Source: an uncultured Prevotellaceae bacterium
GTDB lineage: Bacteria; Bacteroidota; Bacteroidia; Bacteroidales; Bacteroidaceae
Assembly (NCBI GenBank): GCA_946539475.1
Contig: CAMNHM010000082.1
Location: 1 to 12,004, forward strand
DNA length: 12,004 nucleotides
Reading direction: 5' to 3'
The notes beneath the pieces were generated by a model. That model was given only the letters and a program-made list of their open reading frames with translations. It searched no databases and had not been told where the DNA came from. Below, in pieces: positions 5,988-12,004 of this stretch. The first letter of the stretch is position 1, and the number at the start of each line of letters is the position of its first letter. A program made the translations under genes and the position numbers.

Positions 5988-7652
5988 TTAATATTTGAAT
6001 GACGAGCCACCCAGGAACTCACGCAGCAGCGACGTCGGCGGAATCTGGTCGGTAGTAATCGGATGGATGTAGCGGAGGAACTTCAGCAGGCGATAGGCTT
6101 CAGCATACTCCACGCAGTTTTCGGGCACTTGCTCCAACAGCGGCTCTGCCTGCCCCTTGATGACGGCTAGCTCGAATAGCATGGCCGTGTTGAACATCGC
6201 GTCGGCCCTCTCCTGATAGGGGAAGATCCAGCGGTTCTCGCCATTGCGCACCGACGGCCAGCGACGGATGCTCTCCACCGCCGAGACGCCCCGATACTTG
6301 TAGTCGCGGATGATGCGGCGCAGCAGGCGATTGTCGGTCGTGGGGACGTAGTTGTGATTGTCGAGCAGCAGTGTGGTCAGCGCTGAGGCATAGACGCGGT
6401 AGATATACTCGGGTGGTATCTGCGACGTCAGCTCGGGGTTCAGGGCGTGGATGCCCTCGATGACGAGGACGGCATTCTCGGGCAGCCGCATCTTCCTGCC
6501 GCTCATCATACTGCGACCTGTGGGGAAATCGTAGCGGGGCAGCTCGACCTCCTCACCGCGGAAGAGGGCGTTGAGCTGCTCGTTGAAGAGTTCAAGGTTC
6601 AGGGCGTGCAGATGCTCGAAGTCGTAGTCGCCGGAAGCGTCGCGCGGCGTCTTGTCGCGGTCGACGAAATAGTCGTCGAGCGAGATGCCTAACGGACGGA
6701 TGCCGTTGACGGCCAGCTGCACGCTAAGACGCTTGCACGTGGTGGTCTTGCCACTCGACGACGGTCCGGCGATGAGCACCAGGCGGATGCCCCGCCGACG
6801 GGCGATATCGTCGGCTATCTGCGAGATCTTCTTCTCCTGCAGGGCCTCGCTGATCTGTATGAGCTGCGGGGAGTAGCCGTTGTCGATGGCCTCGTTCAGG
6901 TCGCCCACGGTGCGCAGCCTGAGGATGTCCTGCCAGCGATGGTGCTCCTTGAAGATGCTGAACATGCGATCCTGCATCACCATCTCGCCCAGTTCGCTGG
7001 GGTGCTCGGGCGAGGGCAGCCGCAGCAACACTCCCTCGTGATACTTCTCCAGGCCGAAGAGATAGAGCTGGCTGGTGTTGGTCAGCATCGCTCCATAGAA
7101 ATAGTCAAGGTATCCGTCCAGGCTGTAGTAGGTGGTGTAGAGCGCCCCCTGACTCTGCAGCAGCTTGACCTTCGACACCGAGCCACTTTCACGAAAGATG
7201 CGGATGGCCTCTTCGGTAGAGGCCTCGTGGCGATGGATAGGCAGGGCGGCATCGATAATCTCCTGCATCCGACGGCGCAGCAGCCCCACATCGTCGAGCG
7301 TCACGGGGCGCGCTATCTGCAAGTCGACGTAGAAGCCGTTGCTCACAGGCACGTCAATCGACACGCGGCAGTCTTTCCACAGCTCGTGGGCTGCCTTGCA
7401 GAGCACGAAGAACAAGGTTCGCGTATAGGTGCGGAAGCCACTGGCCGACGTGATGTCGAGGAACTCCACGTCTTTCTTCTTGTACAAACGGAAGTGCATG
7501 CCCTCCACTTTGTTGTTCACTCGCGCTATCACAGGCGCATTGGCGAGCTTCAGCCCCGACAGGTCGTAAGCCTCACGCAGCGTACTGCCCATTGGCACCG
7601 CCACGGTCTGCCCGTTGTTCTTGCAGCGTATCTCGATGGTCGTTTCCTTCAT
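5988..7652 (-). CDS. Nucleoside (uridine/cytidine-like) kinase, TGS-like N-terminus plus PRK/uridine kinase domain
   Basis: A 554-residue cytoplasmic enzyme of the Bacteroidales nucleoside kinase family, expected to phosphorylate nucleosides such as uridine with ATP or GTP in salvage. Residues ~1-70 look like a TGS domain (GSTLREAYD, VIARVNNKVEGMHFRLYKKKDVEFLD). Residues ~70-240 resemble the threonyl-tRNA synthetase second additional domain, including HRHEA (140-144), a possible metal-site remnant. The kinase domain begins at IAGPSSSGKTTTCKR (Walker A, 296-303), with SLDDYFVDRD (324-333), VIEGIHALN (397-405) and TTDNRLLRRIIRDYKYRG (438-455). It ends with the family's characteristic LLREFLGGSSFKY. 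The ATG at 7652 is chosen over the in-frame ATG at 7718 because the upstream one lies before the promoter's -33 element (7711-7713), and the shorter protein starts where homologues do. Confidence 0.94.
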   Translation of the reverse strand: MKETTIEIRCKNNGQTVAVPMGSTLREAYDLSGLKLANAPVIARVNNKVEGMHFRLYKKKDVEFLDITSASGFRTYTRTLFFVLCKAAHELWKDCRVSIDVPVSNGFYVDLQIARPVTLDDVGLLRRRMQEIIDAALPIHRHEASTEEAIRIFRESGSVSKVKLLQSQGALYTTYYSLDGYLDYFYGAMLTNTSQLYLFGLEKYHEGVLLRLPSPEHPSELGEMVMQDRMFSIFKEHHRWQDILRLRTVGDLNEAIDNGYSPQLIQISEALQEKKISQIADDIARRRGIRLVLIAGPSSSGKTTTCKRLSVQLAVNGIRPLGISLDDYFVDRDKTPRDASGDYDFEHLHALNLELFNEQLNALFRGEEVELPRYDFPTGRSMMSGRKMRLPENAVLVIEGIHALNPELTSQIPPEYIYRVYASALTTLLLDNHNYVPTTDNRLLRRIIRDYKYRGVSAVESIRRWPSVRNGENRWIFPYQERADAMFNTAMLFELAVIKGQAEPLLEQVPENCVEYAEAYRLLKFLRYIHPITTDQIPPTSLLREFLGGSSFKY

Positions 7653-7682
7653 CTCTACTTTCTCGTTAGTCGTAATATGTTG

Positions 7683-7713
7683 CAAAGATAACCATTTTTG
7701 CCCATTCCCACAA
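7683..7713 (-). promoter_or_regulatory. Promoter for the nucleoside kinase gene
   Basis: The minus strand has TTG (7713-7711), a 20-bp spacer and TATCTTTG (7690-7683). It reads toward the kinase start at 7652, leaving a leader of about 25 bases. Its position rules out the longer in-frame start at 7718. Confidence 0.78.
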
Positions 7714-7764
7714 GACAAAAAGAAAAAAATTAGCCTTTCCTGCCGTTTTTTGCGGAAAAAGTGC

Positions 7765-7772
7765 TAACTTTG
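7765..7772 (+). promoter_or_regulatory. -7 element of the topoisomerase (parE) promoter
   Basis: TAACTTTG lies 29 bases before the ATG at 7802. A -33 TTG at the usual 20-bp distance is not visible; the nearest TTTG (7749-7752) is only 12 bases away, so the -33 half is weak or absent. The leader ends in a purine-rich agagagaaaag before the ATG. It is divergent from the kinase promoter, with 74 bases between the two -7 boxes. Confidence 0.6.
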
Positions 7773-7801
7773 CCCGTTGATTAGAAACCTAGAGAGAAAA
7801 G

Positions 7802-9817
7802 ATGGCAGAAGAAATCATTAACGAGCAACAGCTGAACAACGTCGACTATACCGACGACAACATACGCACCCTCAGCGGTACGGAGCACATACGACTGCGT
7901 CCCGGCATGTACATCGGACGACTGGGCGACGGCTCCCTGGCCGAGGATGGCATCTACGTACTGCTGAAGGAGGTCATCGACAACTCCATCGACGAGTTCA
8001 AGATGAAAGCCGGCGACCGCATCGAGGTCAACATCGACGACAACCTGCGCGTCAGCGTTCGCGACTATGGACGAGGCATCCCTCAGGGGAAGATGATCGA
8101 GGCGGTCAGCGTGCTCAACACGGGCGGAAAGTACGACTCGAAAGCCTTCAAGAAGTCCATCGGACTGAACGGCGTCGGCGTGAAGGCCGTCAACGCGCTG
8201 AGTGCACATTTCGAGGTGCGCAGCTATCGCGAGGGGAAGGTGCGACGCGCCCACTTCGAGGAGGGGAAGCTCGTCAGCGACGTCACCGAGGACACCACCG
8301 ACGAGAACGGCACCTTTATCTATTTCGAGCCCGACGCGACGCTCTTCCAGAACTATCAGTTCCACGACGAGATCGTCGAGACGATGCTCCGCAACTACAC
8401 CTATCTGAACACAGGGCTGGCCATCATGTACAACGGCCGACGCATCCTCTCACGCCGCGGACTGGAGGACCTGCTCAAGGACCGCATGAGCGCCGAAGCC
8501 CTCTATCCCATCATCCACCTGCAGGGCGACGACATCGAGATCGCATTCACCCACGCCAACCAGTACGGTGAGGAGTACTACAGCTTCGTCAACGGTCAGC
8601 ACACCACACAGGGAGGCACCCACCAGAGTGCCTTCAAGGAGCACATCGCCAAGACCATCAAGGAGTTCTTCCAGAAGAACTTCGAGTATGTCGACATACG
8701 CGCCGGCATCGTTGCCGCCATCGCCCTGAACGTCGAGGAGCCGATGTTCGAAAGCCAGACGAAGATCAAGCTCGGCTCGCTGACGATGGCTCCACCGCCC
8801 GCCACCGTCGATGCCGAGCACCCCATGCCGCCGTCTATCAACAAGTATGTCGGCGACTTCATCAAGCGCGAGGTCGACAACTACCTGCATAAGCACTCCG
8901 ACGTCGCCGATGCCATGCTCCAGAAGATCCAGGAGAGCGAGAAGGAGCGCAAGGCGATGGCGGGCATCACCAAGATTGCCCGCGAGCGAGCCAAGAAGGC
9001 CAGCCTCCACAACCGCAAGCTGCGTGACTGCCGCATACACTTCAGCGACGTCAAGAACGACCGCAAGGAGGAGTCCTCCATCTTCATCACCGAGGGCGAC
9101 TCCGCCAGCGGCAGCATCACCAAGAGCCGCGACGTCAATACGCAGGCCGTCTTCTCGCTCAGGGGAAAGCCCCTCAACACCTTCAAGTATAGCAAGAAGG
9201 TAGTCTACGAGAACGAGGAGTTCAACCTCCTGCAGGCGGCCCTCGACATCGAGGACGGCCTCGACAACCTGCGCTACAACAAGGTCATCGTGGCCACGGA
9301 TGCCGATGTCGACGGCATGCACATCCGACTGCTCATCATCACCTTCTTCCTGAAGTTCTTCCCAGAGCTCATCCGCAAGGGCCACGTCTACGTGCTGCAG
9401 ACGCCCCTCTTCCGCGTGCGCAACCGCCGTACGAAGATTCGCAAGAAGGACGTCATAGCCCAGGAGGACGAGCGACTGGCCCAGCAGAAAGAGCAGAACC
9501 CGAACATCAAGGTGCAGACAAAGAGCGACTTTATCACCCGCTACTGCTACAGCGAGGAGGAGCGGCTGCGGGCCATCAGCGACCTCGGCCCCGACCCCGA
9601 GATCACTCGCTTCAAGGGCCTCGGCGAAATATCGCCAGAGGAGTTCGCCGGATTCATAGGTCCCGACATTCGTCTCGAGCAGGTCACCCTCCACAAGAAC
9701 GACGAGGTGCAGAAGCTACTGGCCTACTACATGGGCGACAACACCATGGAGCGGCAGCTCTTCATCATCGACAACCTCATCATCGAGGAAGACCGGCCCG
9801 AGGAAGACGAAGAGTAA
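7802..9817 (+). CDS. parE: DNA topoisomerase IV subunit B (ParE-type type IIA topoisomerase ATPase subunit)
   Basis: The 671-residue ATPase/TOPRIM subunit that works with ParC to decatenate chromosomes. The GHKL ATPase site is intact: EVIDNSIDE (57-65), DYGRGIP (88-94) and [14 protein letters not shown] (121-134). The transducer region includes [15 protein letters not shown] (264-278) and the ATP-sensing KLGS (323-326). TOPRIM has EGDSASGS (431-438), DADVDGMH (500-507) and RFKGLGEI (603-610). The opening [22 protein letters not shown] and the compact C-terminus favour ParE over GyrB, whose Bacteroidales form starts differently. Two segments look longer than I expect in relatives: 329-346 after KLGS ([14 protein letters not shown]) and about 540-580 within TOPRIM, a basic, charged stretch ahead of YCYSEEER. 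The tail is acidic ([10 protein letters not shown]). No parC is visible nearby; the next gene starts 33 bp downstream. Confidence 0.93.
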   Translation: MAEEIINEQQLNNVDYTDDNIRTLSGTEHIRLRPGMYIGRLGDGSLAEDGIYVLLKEVIDNSIDEFKMKAGDRIEVNIDDNLRVSVRDYGRGIPQGKMIEAVSVLNTGGKYDSKAFKKSIGLNGVGVKAVNALSAHFEVRSYREGKVRRAHFEEGKLVSDVTEDTTDENGTFIYFEPDATLFQNYQFHDEIVETMLRNYTYLNTGLAIMYNGRRILSRRGLEDLLKDRMSAEALYPIIHLQGDDIEIAFTHANQYGEEYYSFVNGQHTTQGGTHQSAFKEHIAKTIKEFFQKNFEYVDIRAGIVAAIALNVEEPMFESQTKIKLGSLTMAPPPATVDAEHPMPPSINKYVGDFIKREVDNYLHKHSDVADAMLQKIQESEKERKAMAGITKIARERAKKASLHNRKLRDCRIHFSDVKNDRKEESSIFITEGDSASGSITKSRDVNTQAVFSLRGKPLNTFKYSKKVVYENEEFNLLQAALDIEDGLDNLRYNKVIVATDADVDGMHIRLLIITFFLKFFPELIRKGHVYVLQTPLFRVRNRRTKIRKKDVIAQEDERLAQQKEQNPNIKVQTKSDFITRYCYSEEERLRAISDLGPDPEITRFKGLGEISPEEFAGFIGPDIRLEQVTLHKNDEVQKLLAYYMGDNTMERQLFIIDNLIIEEDRPEEDEE

Positions 9818-9850
9818 GACTCTGTAGCTTACTACAAAATACCGACAATC

Positions 9851-10354
9851 ATGACAATGAAAAGATTCACGCTATGGGTGATGGCCGCCACCCTCGTTTG
9901 CGGCCTGACAACACTGACAAGTTGTAAAGAGTCCAGACCCACCGATGCCAGCCCGGCAGTACAGCTCGACTCACCGGAAGACACCGTGCAGCAGGTACAG
10001 TCGACCGAACTGATACGCACCAGCCAGAGCTGGGACGGCGTGGAACTGCCCGAATACTTCGAGGGACGTCCTGAACTGGTGGCCGTAAAATACGTATTCC
10101 CGGCAGGCAAGAAGCTTGGCTGGCACCATCATCCCGTGATGAACTACGGCGTTCTGGTACAGGGCGAGCTGACCATCATCGGGCAGGACGGACAGGAGAA
10201 GACGGTACACGAGGGCGAGGCCGTCGTAGAGATGGTGAACACCATCCATCACGGCGAGAACCGAGGCACGAAGCCCGTCATCCTCTACATGTTCTACCTC
10301 TCGCAGAAAGACATGCCCCTGGCCGTGCAGCATCCCGAGATACCGCTGGAGTGA
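9851..10354 (+). CDS. Cupin-domain lipoprotein
   Basis: A 167-residue protein with a lipoprotein signal: a basic start (MTMKRF), a hydrophobic core and lipobox LTSC with Cys25. It should therefore be lipid-anchored in the periplasm or outer membrane. A short linker leads to a single small cupin barrel (about 65-150). Motif 1 reads WHHHPVMNYGVLVQG (91-105): the H-x-H pair is present (His92, His94), but the usual glutamate position is Asn98. Motif 2 keeps His133 and Asn137 (HHGEN) while losing the usual Pro and Gly. Metal binding is thus plausible but with altered ligands. The reaction is unknown. A second ATG at 9857 (MKRFTLWV) could be the true start and gives an equally good signal peptide. 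It lies 33 bp after parE without a visible promoter, so read-through is likely. Confidence 0.88.
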   Translation: MTMKRFTLWVMAATLVCGLTTLTSCKESRPTDASPAVQLDSPEDTVQQVQSTELIRTSQSWDGVELPEYFEGRPELVAVKYVFPAGKKLGWHHHPVMNYGVLVQGELTIIGQDGQEKTVHEGEAVVEMVNTIHHGENRGTKPVILYMFYLSQKDMPLAVQHPEIPLE

Positions 10355-10386
10355 CGCCCGTTTCTTGAAAAAGAGCGAGAAAGAGA

Positions 10387-10932
10387 CTATTCGGGGAGAA
10401 CTTCACACAGCAGGCTCTTGAGCTCCTCGAGCGATGCTGCCACCTTGATATAGGCGTGCCAGTCCTTGCGCGTCACACCTCGCGCGTGGAGGTCGTCGAG
10501 CATCTGGATGAGCGAATCCCAGAACCCATCCATGTTGTACAGGATCACCGGCTTCTGGTGATAGCCTATGGTGGCAGCGGCGGCCACGGTGAAGATTTCG
10601 TCGAGGGTGCCCAGCCCGCCAGGCAGGGCGACGAACACGTCGCTCATGTCCTGCATCAGCTGCTTGCGGTCGTTGAGGTTGTCGCAGGGCACCTCCACAT
10701 CGATATACTGCGACTGGTTGCCATTGCGCGTCAGAATCTGGGGCACTACGCCTATCGTGCGGCCACCCTCCTCGTGCATCGTCTTCGCCAGACACTCCAT
10801 CAGTCCCATCGCAGCTCCTCCATACACGATGGTATGTCCCTCATGAGCGGCCCAGCGCGCCAGCGCCTCAGTCCTGAAGAAGTAGGAGCGGTCAATCTGC
10901 CAGTTGGCAGAACAAAAAACACATATTTTCAT
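10387..10932 (-). CDS. LOG-family (TIGR00730) nucleotide 5'-monophosphate phosphoribohydrolase
   Basis: A 181-residue Rossmann-like protein of the 'lonely guy'/TIGR00730 family. Members cleave a nucleoside monophosphate to free base and ribose 5-phosphate; plant and some bacterial ones activate cytokinins. The visible signatures are MKICVFCSAN (1-10), VYGGAAMGLM (36-45), the basic pair Arg89-Lys90 in NDRKQLM, and the catalytic PGGLGTLDE (104-112) with its glutamate. The canonical GLMG reads GLME here. Length is normal. The ATG at 10932 is preferred over an in-frame ATG at 10974 because the conserved N-terminus begins there and the promoter elements (10937-10969) lie between the two. The physiological substrate in this organism is unknown. 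The gene is convergent with the cupin lipoprotein gene (32-bp gap, no terminator hairpin seen). Confidence 0.93.
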   Translation of the reverse strand: MKICVFCSANWQIDRSYFFRTEALARWAAHEGHTIVYGGAAMGLMECLAKTMHEEGGRTIGVVPQILTRNGNQSQYIDVEVPCDNLNDRKQLMQDMSDVFVALPGGLGTLDEIFTVAAAATIGYHQKPVILYNMDGFWDSLIQMLDDLHARGVTRKDWHAYIKVAASLEELKSLLCEVLPE

Positions 10933-10936
10933 GCTG

Positions 10937-10969
10937 CAAAGATACGAAAAAACAAAAGAAAAACTCAAA
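10937..10969 (-). promoter_or_regulatory. Promoter for the LOG-family gene, with a near-leaderless start
   Basis: The minus strand reads TTTG (10969-10966), a 21-bp spacer and TATCTTTG (10944-10937). Only 4 bases (cagc) separate the -7 element from the ATG at 10932, so transcription should start at or within a few bases of the start codon. Confidence 0.72.
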
Positions 10970-10973
10970 TTCA

Positions 10974-11005
10974 TTTGGATTTTCTCTCTTTTTTTCGTAA
11001 CTTTG
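10974..11005 (+). promoter_or_regulatory. Promoter for the DEAD-box helicase gene
   Basis: TTTG (10974-10977), a 20-bp spacer and TAACTTTG (10998-11005) match the Bacteroidetes consensus fully. Only 8 bases lie between the -7 element and the ATG at 11014, so the mRNA leader can be no more than a few bases. The -33 element is 4 bp from the opposing -33 element of the LOG promoter. Confidence 0.78.
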
Positions 11006-11013
11006 TGCCAATT

Positions 11014-12004
11014 ATGAAAACATTCGAAGAATTAGGTGTCTGTGCAGCCATCAGGCGCGCCATTGAGGAACTGGGATTTGTGAGTCCGATGCCAGTACAG
11101 GAGGCGGTCATACCGTTCCTGATCAAAGGACAACAGGACGTGATAGCCCTCGCACAAACGGGAACAGGCAAGACGGCAGCCTTCGGCATCCCCCTGCTGC
11201 AGCGCATCGACGCCAAAGAGCGCATCACGCAGGCACTGGTGCTCTCGCCCACGCGAGAGCTATGCCTACAGATTACCGACGACCTGCGCGACTTTGCAAA
11301 ATACATGGACGACATCCACGTGGAGGCCGTCTATGGCGGAGCTGCCATCGAGCCGCAGATGCGGGCACTGCGCAAGGGGGTGAGCATCATCGTGGCGACG
11401 CCTGGGCGGCTCATCGACCTGAAAAACCGCGGCTTCGTACATCTGGAGCAGGTATCGACGATCGTACTCGACGAAGCAGACGAGATGCTGAACATGGGCT
11501 TCTCCGACGCTATCAACGAGATCTTCGAGTCGCTGCCCGAGGAGCATACCACGCTGATGTTCTCCGCTACGATGAGCCGCGAGGTGGAGCGAGTGGCTAA
11601 GCAGTACCTGAAGAACTACGAGACGATTGTCGTCGGCTCGCGTAACGAAGGTGCCGAGAACGTGAACCACATCTATTATATGGTACACGCGAAGGACAAA
11701 TATCTCGCCCTGAAACGCATCGTCGACTACTATCCCAAAATATTCGCCATCATCTTTTGCCGCACGAAGCTTGAGACGCAGGAGATTGCCGACAAGCTCA
11801 TCAAAGACGGCTATAACGCAGAATCGCTGCACGGCGACCTCTCACAGCAGCAACGCGACCTGACGATGCAGAAGTTTCGCCAACACCTGACGCAGCTGCT
11901 CGTAGCCACCGACGTAGCTGCCCGCGGACTTGACGTCGACGACCTGACACACGTCATCAACTTCGGACTGCCCGACGACATCGAGAACTACACCCACCGC
12001 TCAG
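11014..12004 (+). CDS. DEAD-box ATP-dependent RNA helicase (3' end outside window)
   Basis: The first 330 residues of a DEAD-box helicase that unwinds short RNA duplexes, with likely roles in ribosome assembly, mRNA decay or cold adaptation. The core motifs are in order: Q motif with Gln29 (SPMPVQ), motif I AQTGTGKT (47-54), Ia PTREL (79-83), GG (108-109), Ib TPGR (129-132), II DEAD (153-156), III SAT (184-186), IV IIFCRT (246-251), V ATDVAARGLD (298-307). The start of motif VI, HRS (328-330), is cut by the window edge. All catalytic residues seen are intact. Whether a C-terminal DbpA-type RNA-binding domain follows, as in DeaD/CsdA proteins, cannot be seen, so no symbol is given. The ATG at 11014 follows a full promoter at 10974-11005 almost directly. 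Confidence 0.96.
   Translation, partial: MKTFEELGVCAAIRRAIEELGFVSPMPVQEAVIPFLIKGQQDVIALAQTGTGKTAAFGIPLLQRIDAKERITQALVLSPTRELCLQITDDLRDFAKYMDDIHVEAVYGGAAIEPQMRALRKGVSIIVATPGRLIDLKNRGFVHLEQVSTIVLDEADEMLNMGFSDAINEIFESLPEEHTTLMFSATMSREVERVAKQYLKNYETIVVGSRNEGAENVNHIYYMVHAKDKYLALKRIVDYYPKIFAIIFCRTKLETQEIADKLIKDGYNAESLHGDLSQQQRDLTMQKFRQHLTQLLVATDVAARGLDVDDLTHVINFGLPDDIENYTHRS

Noticed and set aside
6939..7691. 250-codon open frame antisense to the nucleoside kinase gene
   Set aside because: It is a shadow frame inside a fully motif-supported gene and lacks any recognisable domain.
7653..7718. Longer start for the nucleoside kinase at the ATG at 7718
   Set aside because: It would place the promoter boxes inside the coding sequence, and the extra residues do not resemble the family N-terminus.
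8450..9694. 414-codon open frame antisense to the topoisomerase gene
   Set aside because: It is a shadow of GC-rich codon use in parE: low-complexity Leu/Val/Ala/Asp composition, no family motifs and no promoter.
10355..10386. Intrinsic terminator between the convergent cupin and LOG genes
   Set aside because: The 32-bp gap has only weak self-complementarity and no GC-rich stem with a T-run on either strand.
10933..10974. Longer start for the LOG-family protein at the ATG at 10974
   Set aside because: The promoter -33 and -7 elements lie between it and the conserved MKICVFCSAN start.

Overview
The window looks like a chromosomal stretch from a member of the Bacteroidales, most likely Prevotellaceae. 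Three lines of evidence point there. Five upstream regions carry the Bacteroidetes -7 promoter element TAnnTTTG, four of them with a TTG/TTTG -33 element 20-21 bp away. The proteins match Bacteroidales families closely: the ~554-residue nucleoside kinase ending in GGSSFKY, a ParE-type topoisomerase, and a DUF4254/glycosyltransferase 9 pair. The one long intergenic region is filled with palindromic and GGTGGGTGTT-type repeats. Species-level assignment is not possible from sequence reading alone.

Layout. Bases 1-1437 (+) hold the 3' part of a large cell-envelope protein with a degenerate TonB-plug-like region. Bases 1438-2105 hold no credible gene but three separate repeat structures: a 66-bp-period tandem repeat built on 21-bp palindromes, a bulged hairpin with a 13-bp direct repeat, and a ~275-bp nested inverted-repeat element made of ten copies of an 11-mer. 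A leftward block follows, listed in transcription order: nucleoside kinase (7652-5988), a possible remnant of an outer-membrane protein gene (5971-5903), a Na/phosphate symporter with PhoU tail (5798-4059), a DUF4254 protein (4023-3409), a family 9 glycosyltransferase (3393-2326) and a 53-residue rubredoxin (2267-2106). A divergent promoter region at 7653-7801 separates this block from the rightward parE-like topoisomerase gene (7802-9817) and a cupin lipoprotein (9851-10354). The lipoprotein gene converges on a LOG-family nucleotide phosphoribohydrolase (10932-10387). That gene is divergent from a DEAD-box RNA helicase (11014 to the window end). The LOG and helicase promoters lie back to back, and the mRNA leaders they imply are only a few bases long or absent.

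Function. This is mostly housekeeping: DNA decatenation, RNA remodelling, nucleotide salvage, phosphate uptake, envelope glycan assembly and small redox carriers. I found no defence system, prophage, CRISPR array, RNA gene or complete insertion sequence. The items most worth a second look are the repeat elements at 1446-1577 and 1823-2097, the 22-codon signal-peptide-plus-barrel-end remnant at 5903-5971, and the short-leader divergent promoters at 10937-11013.
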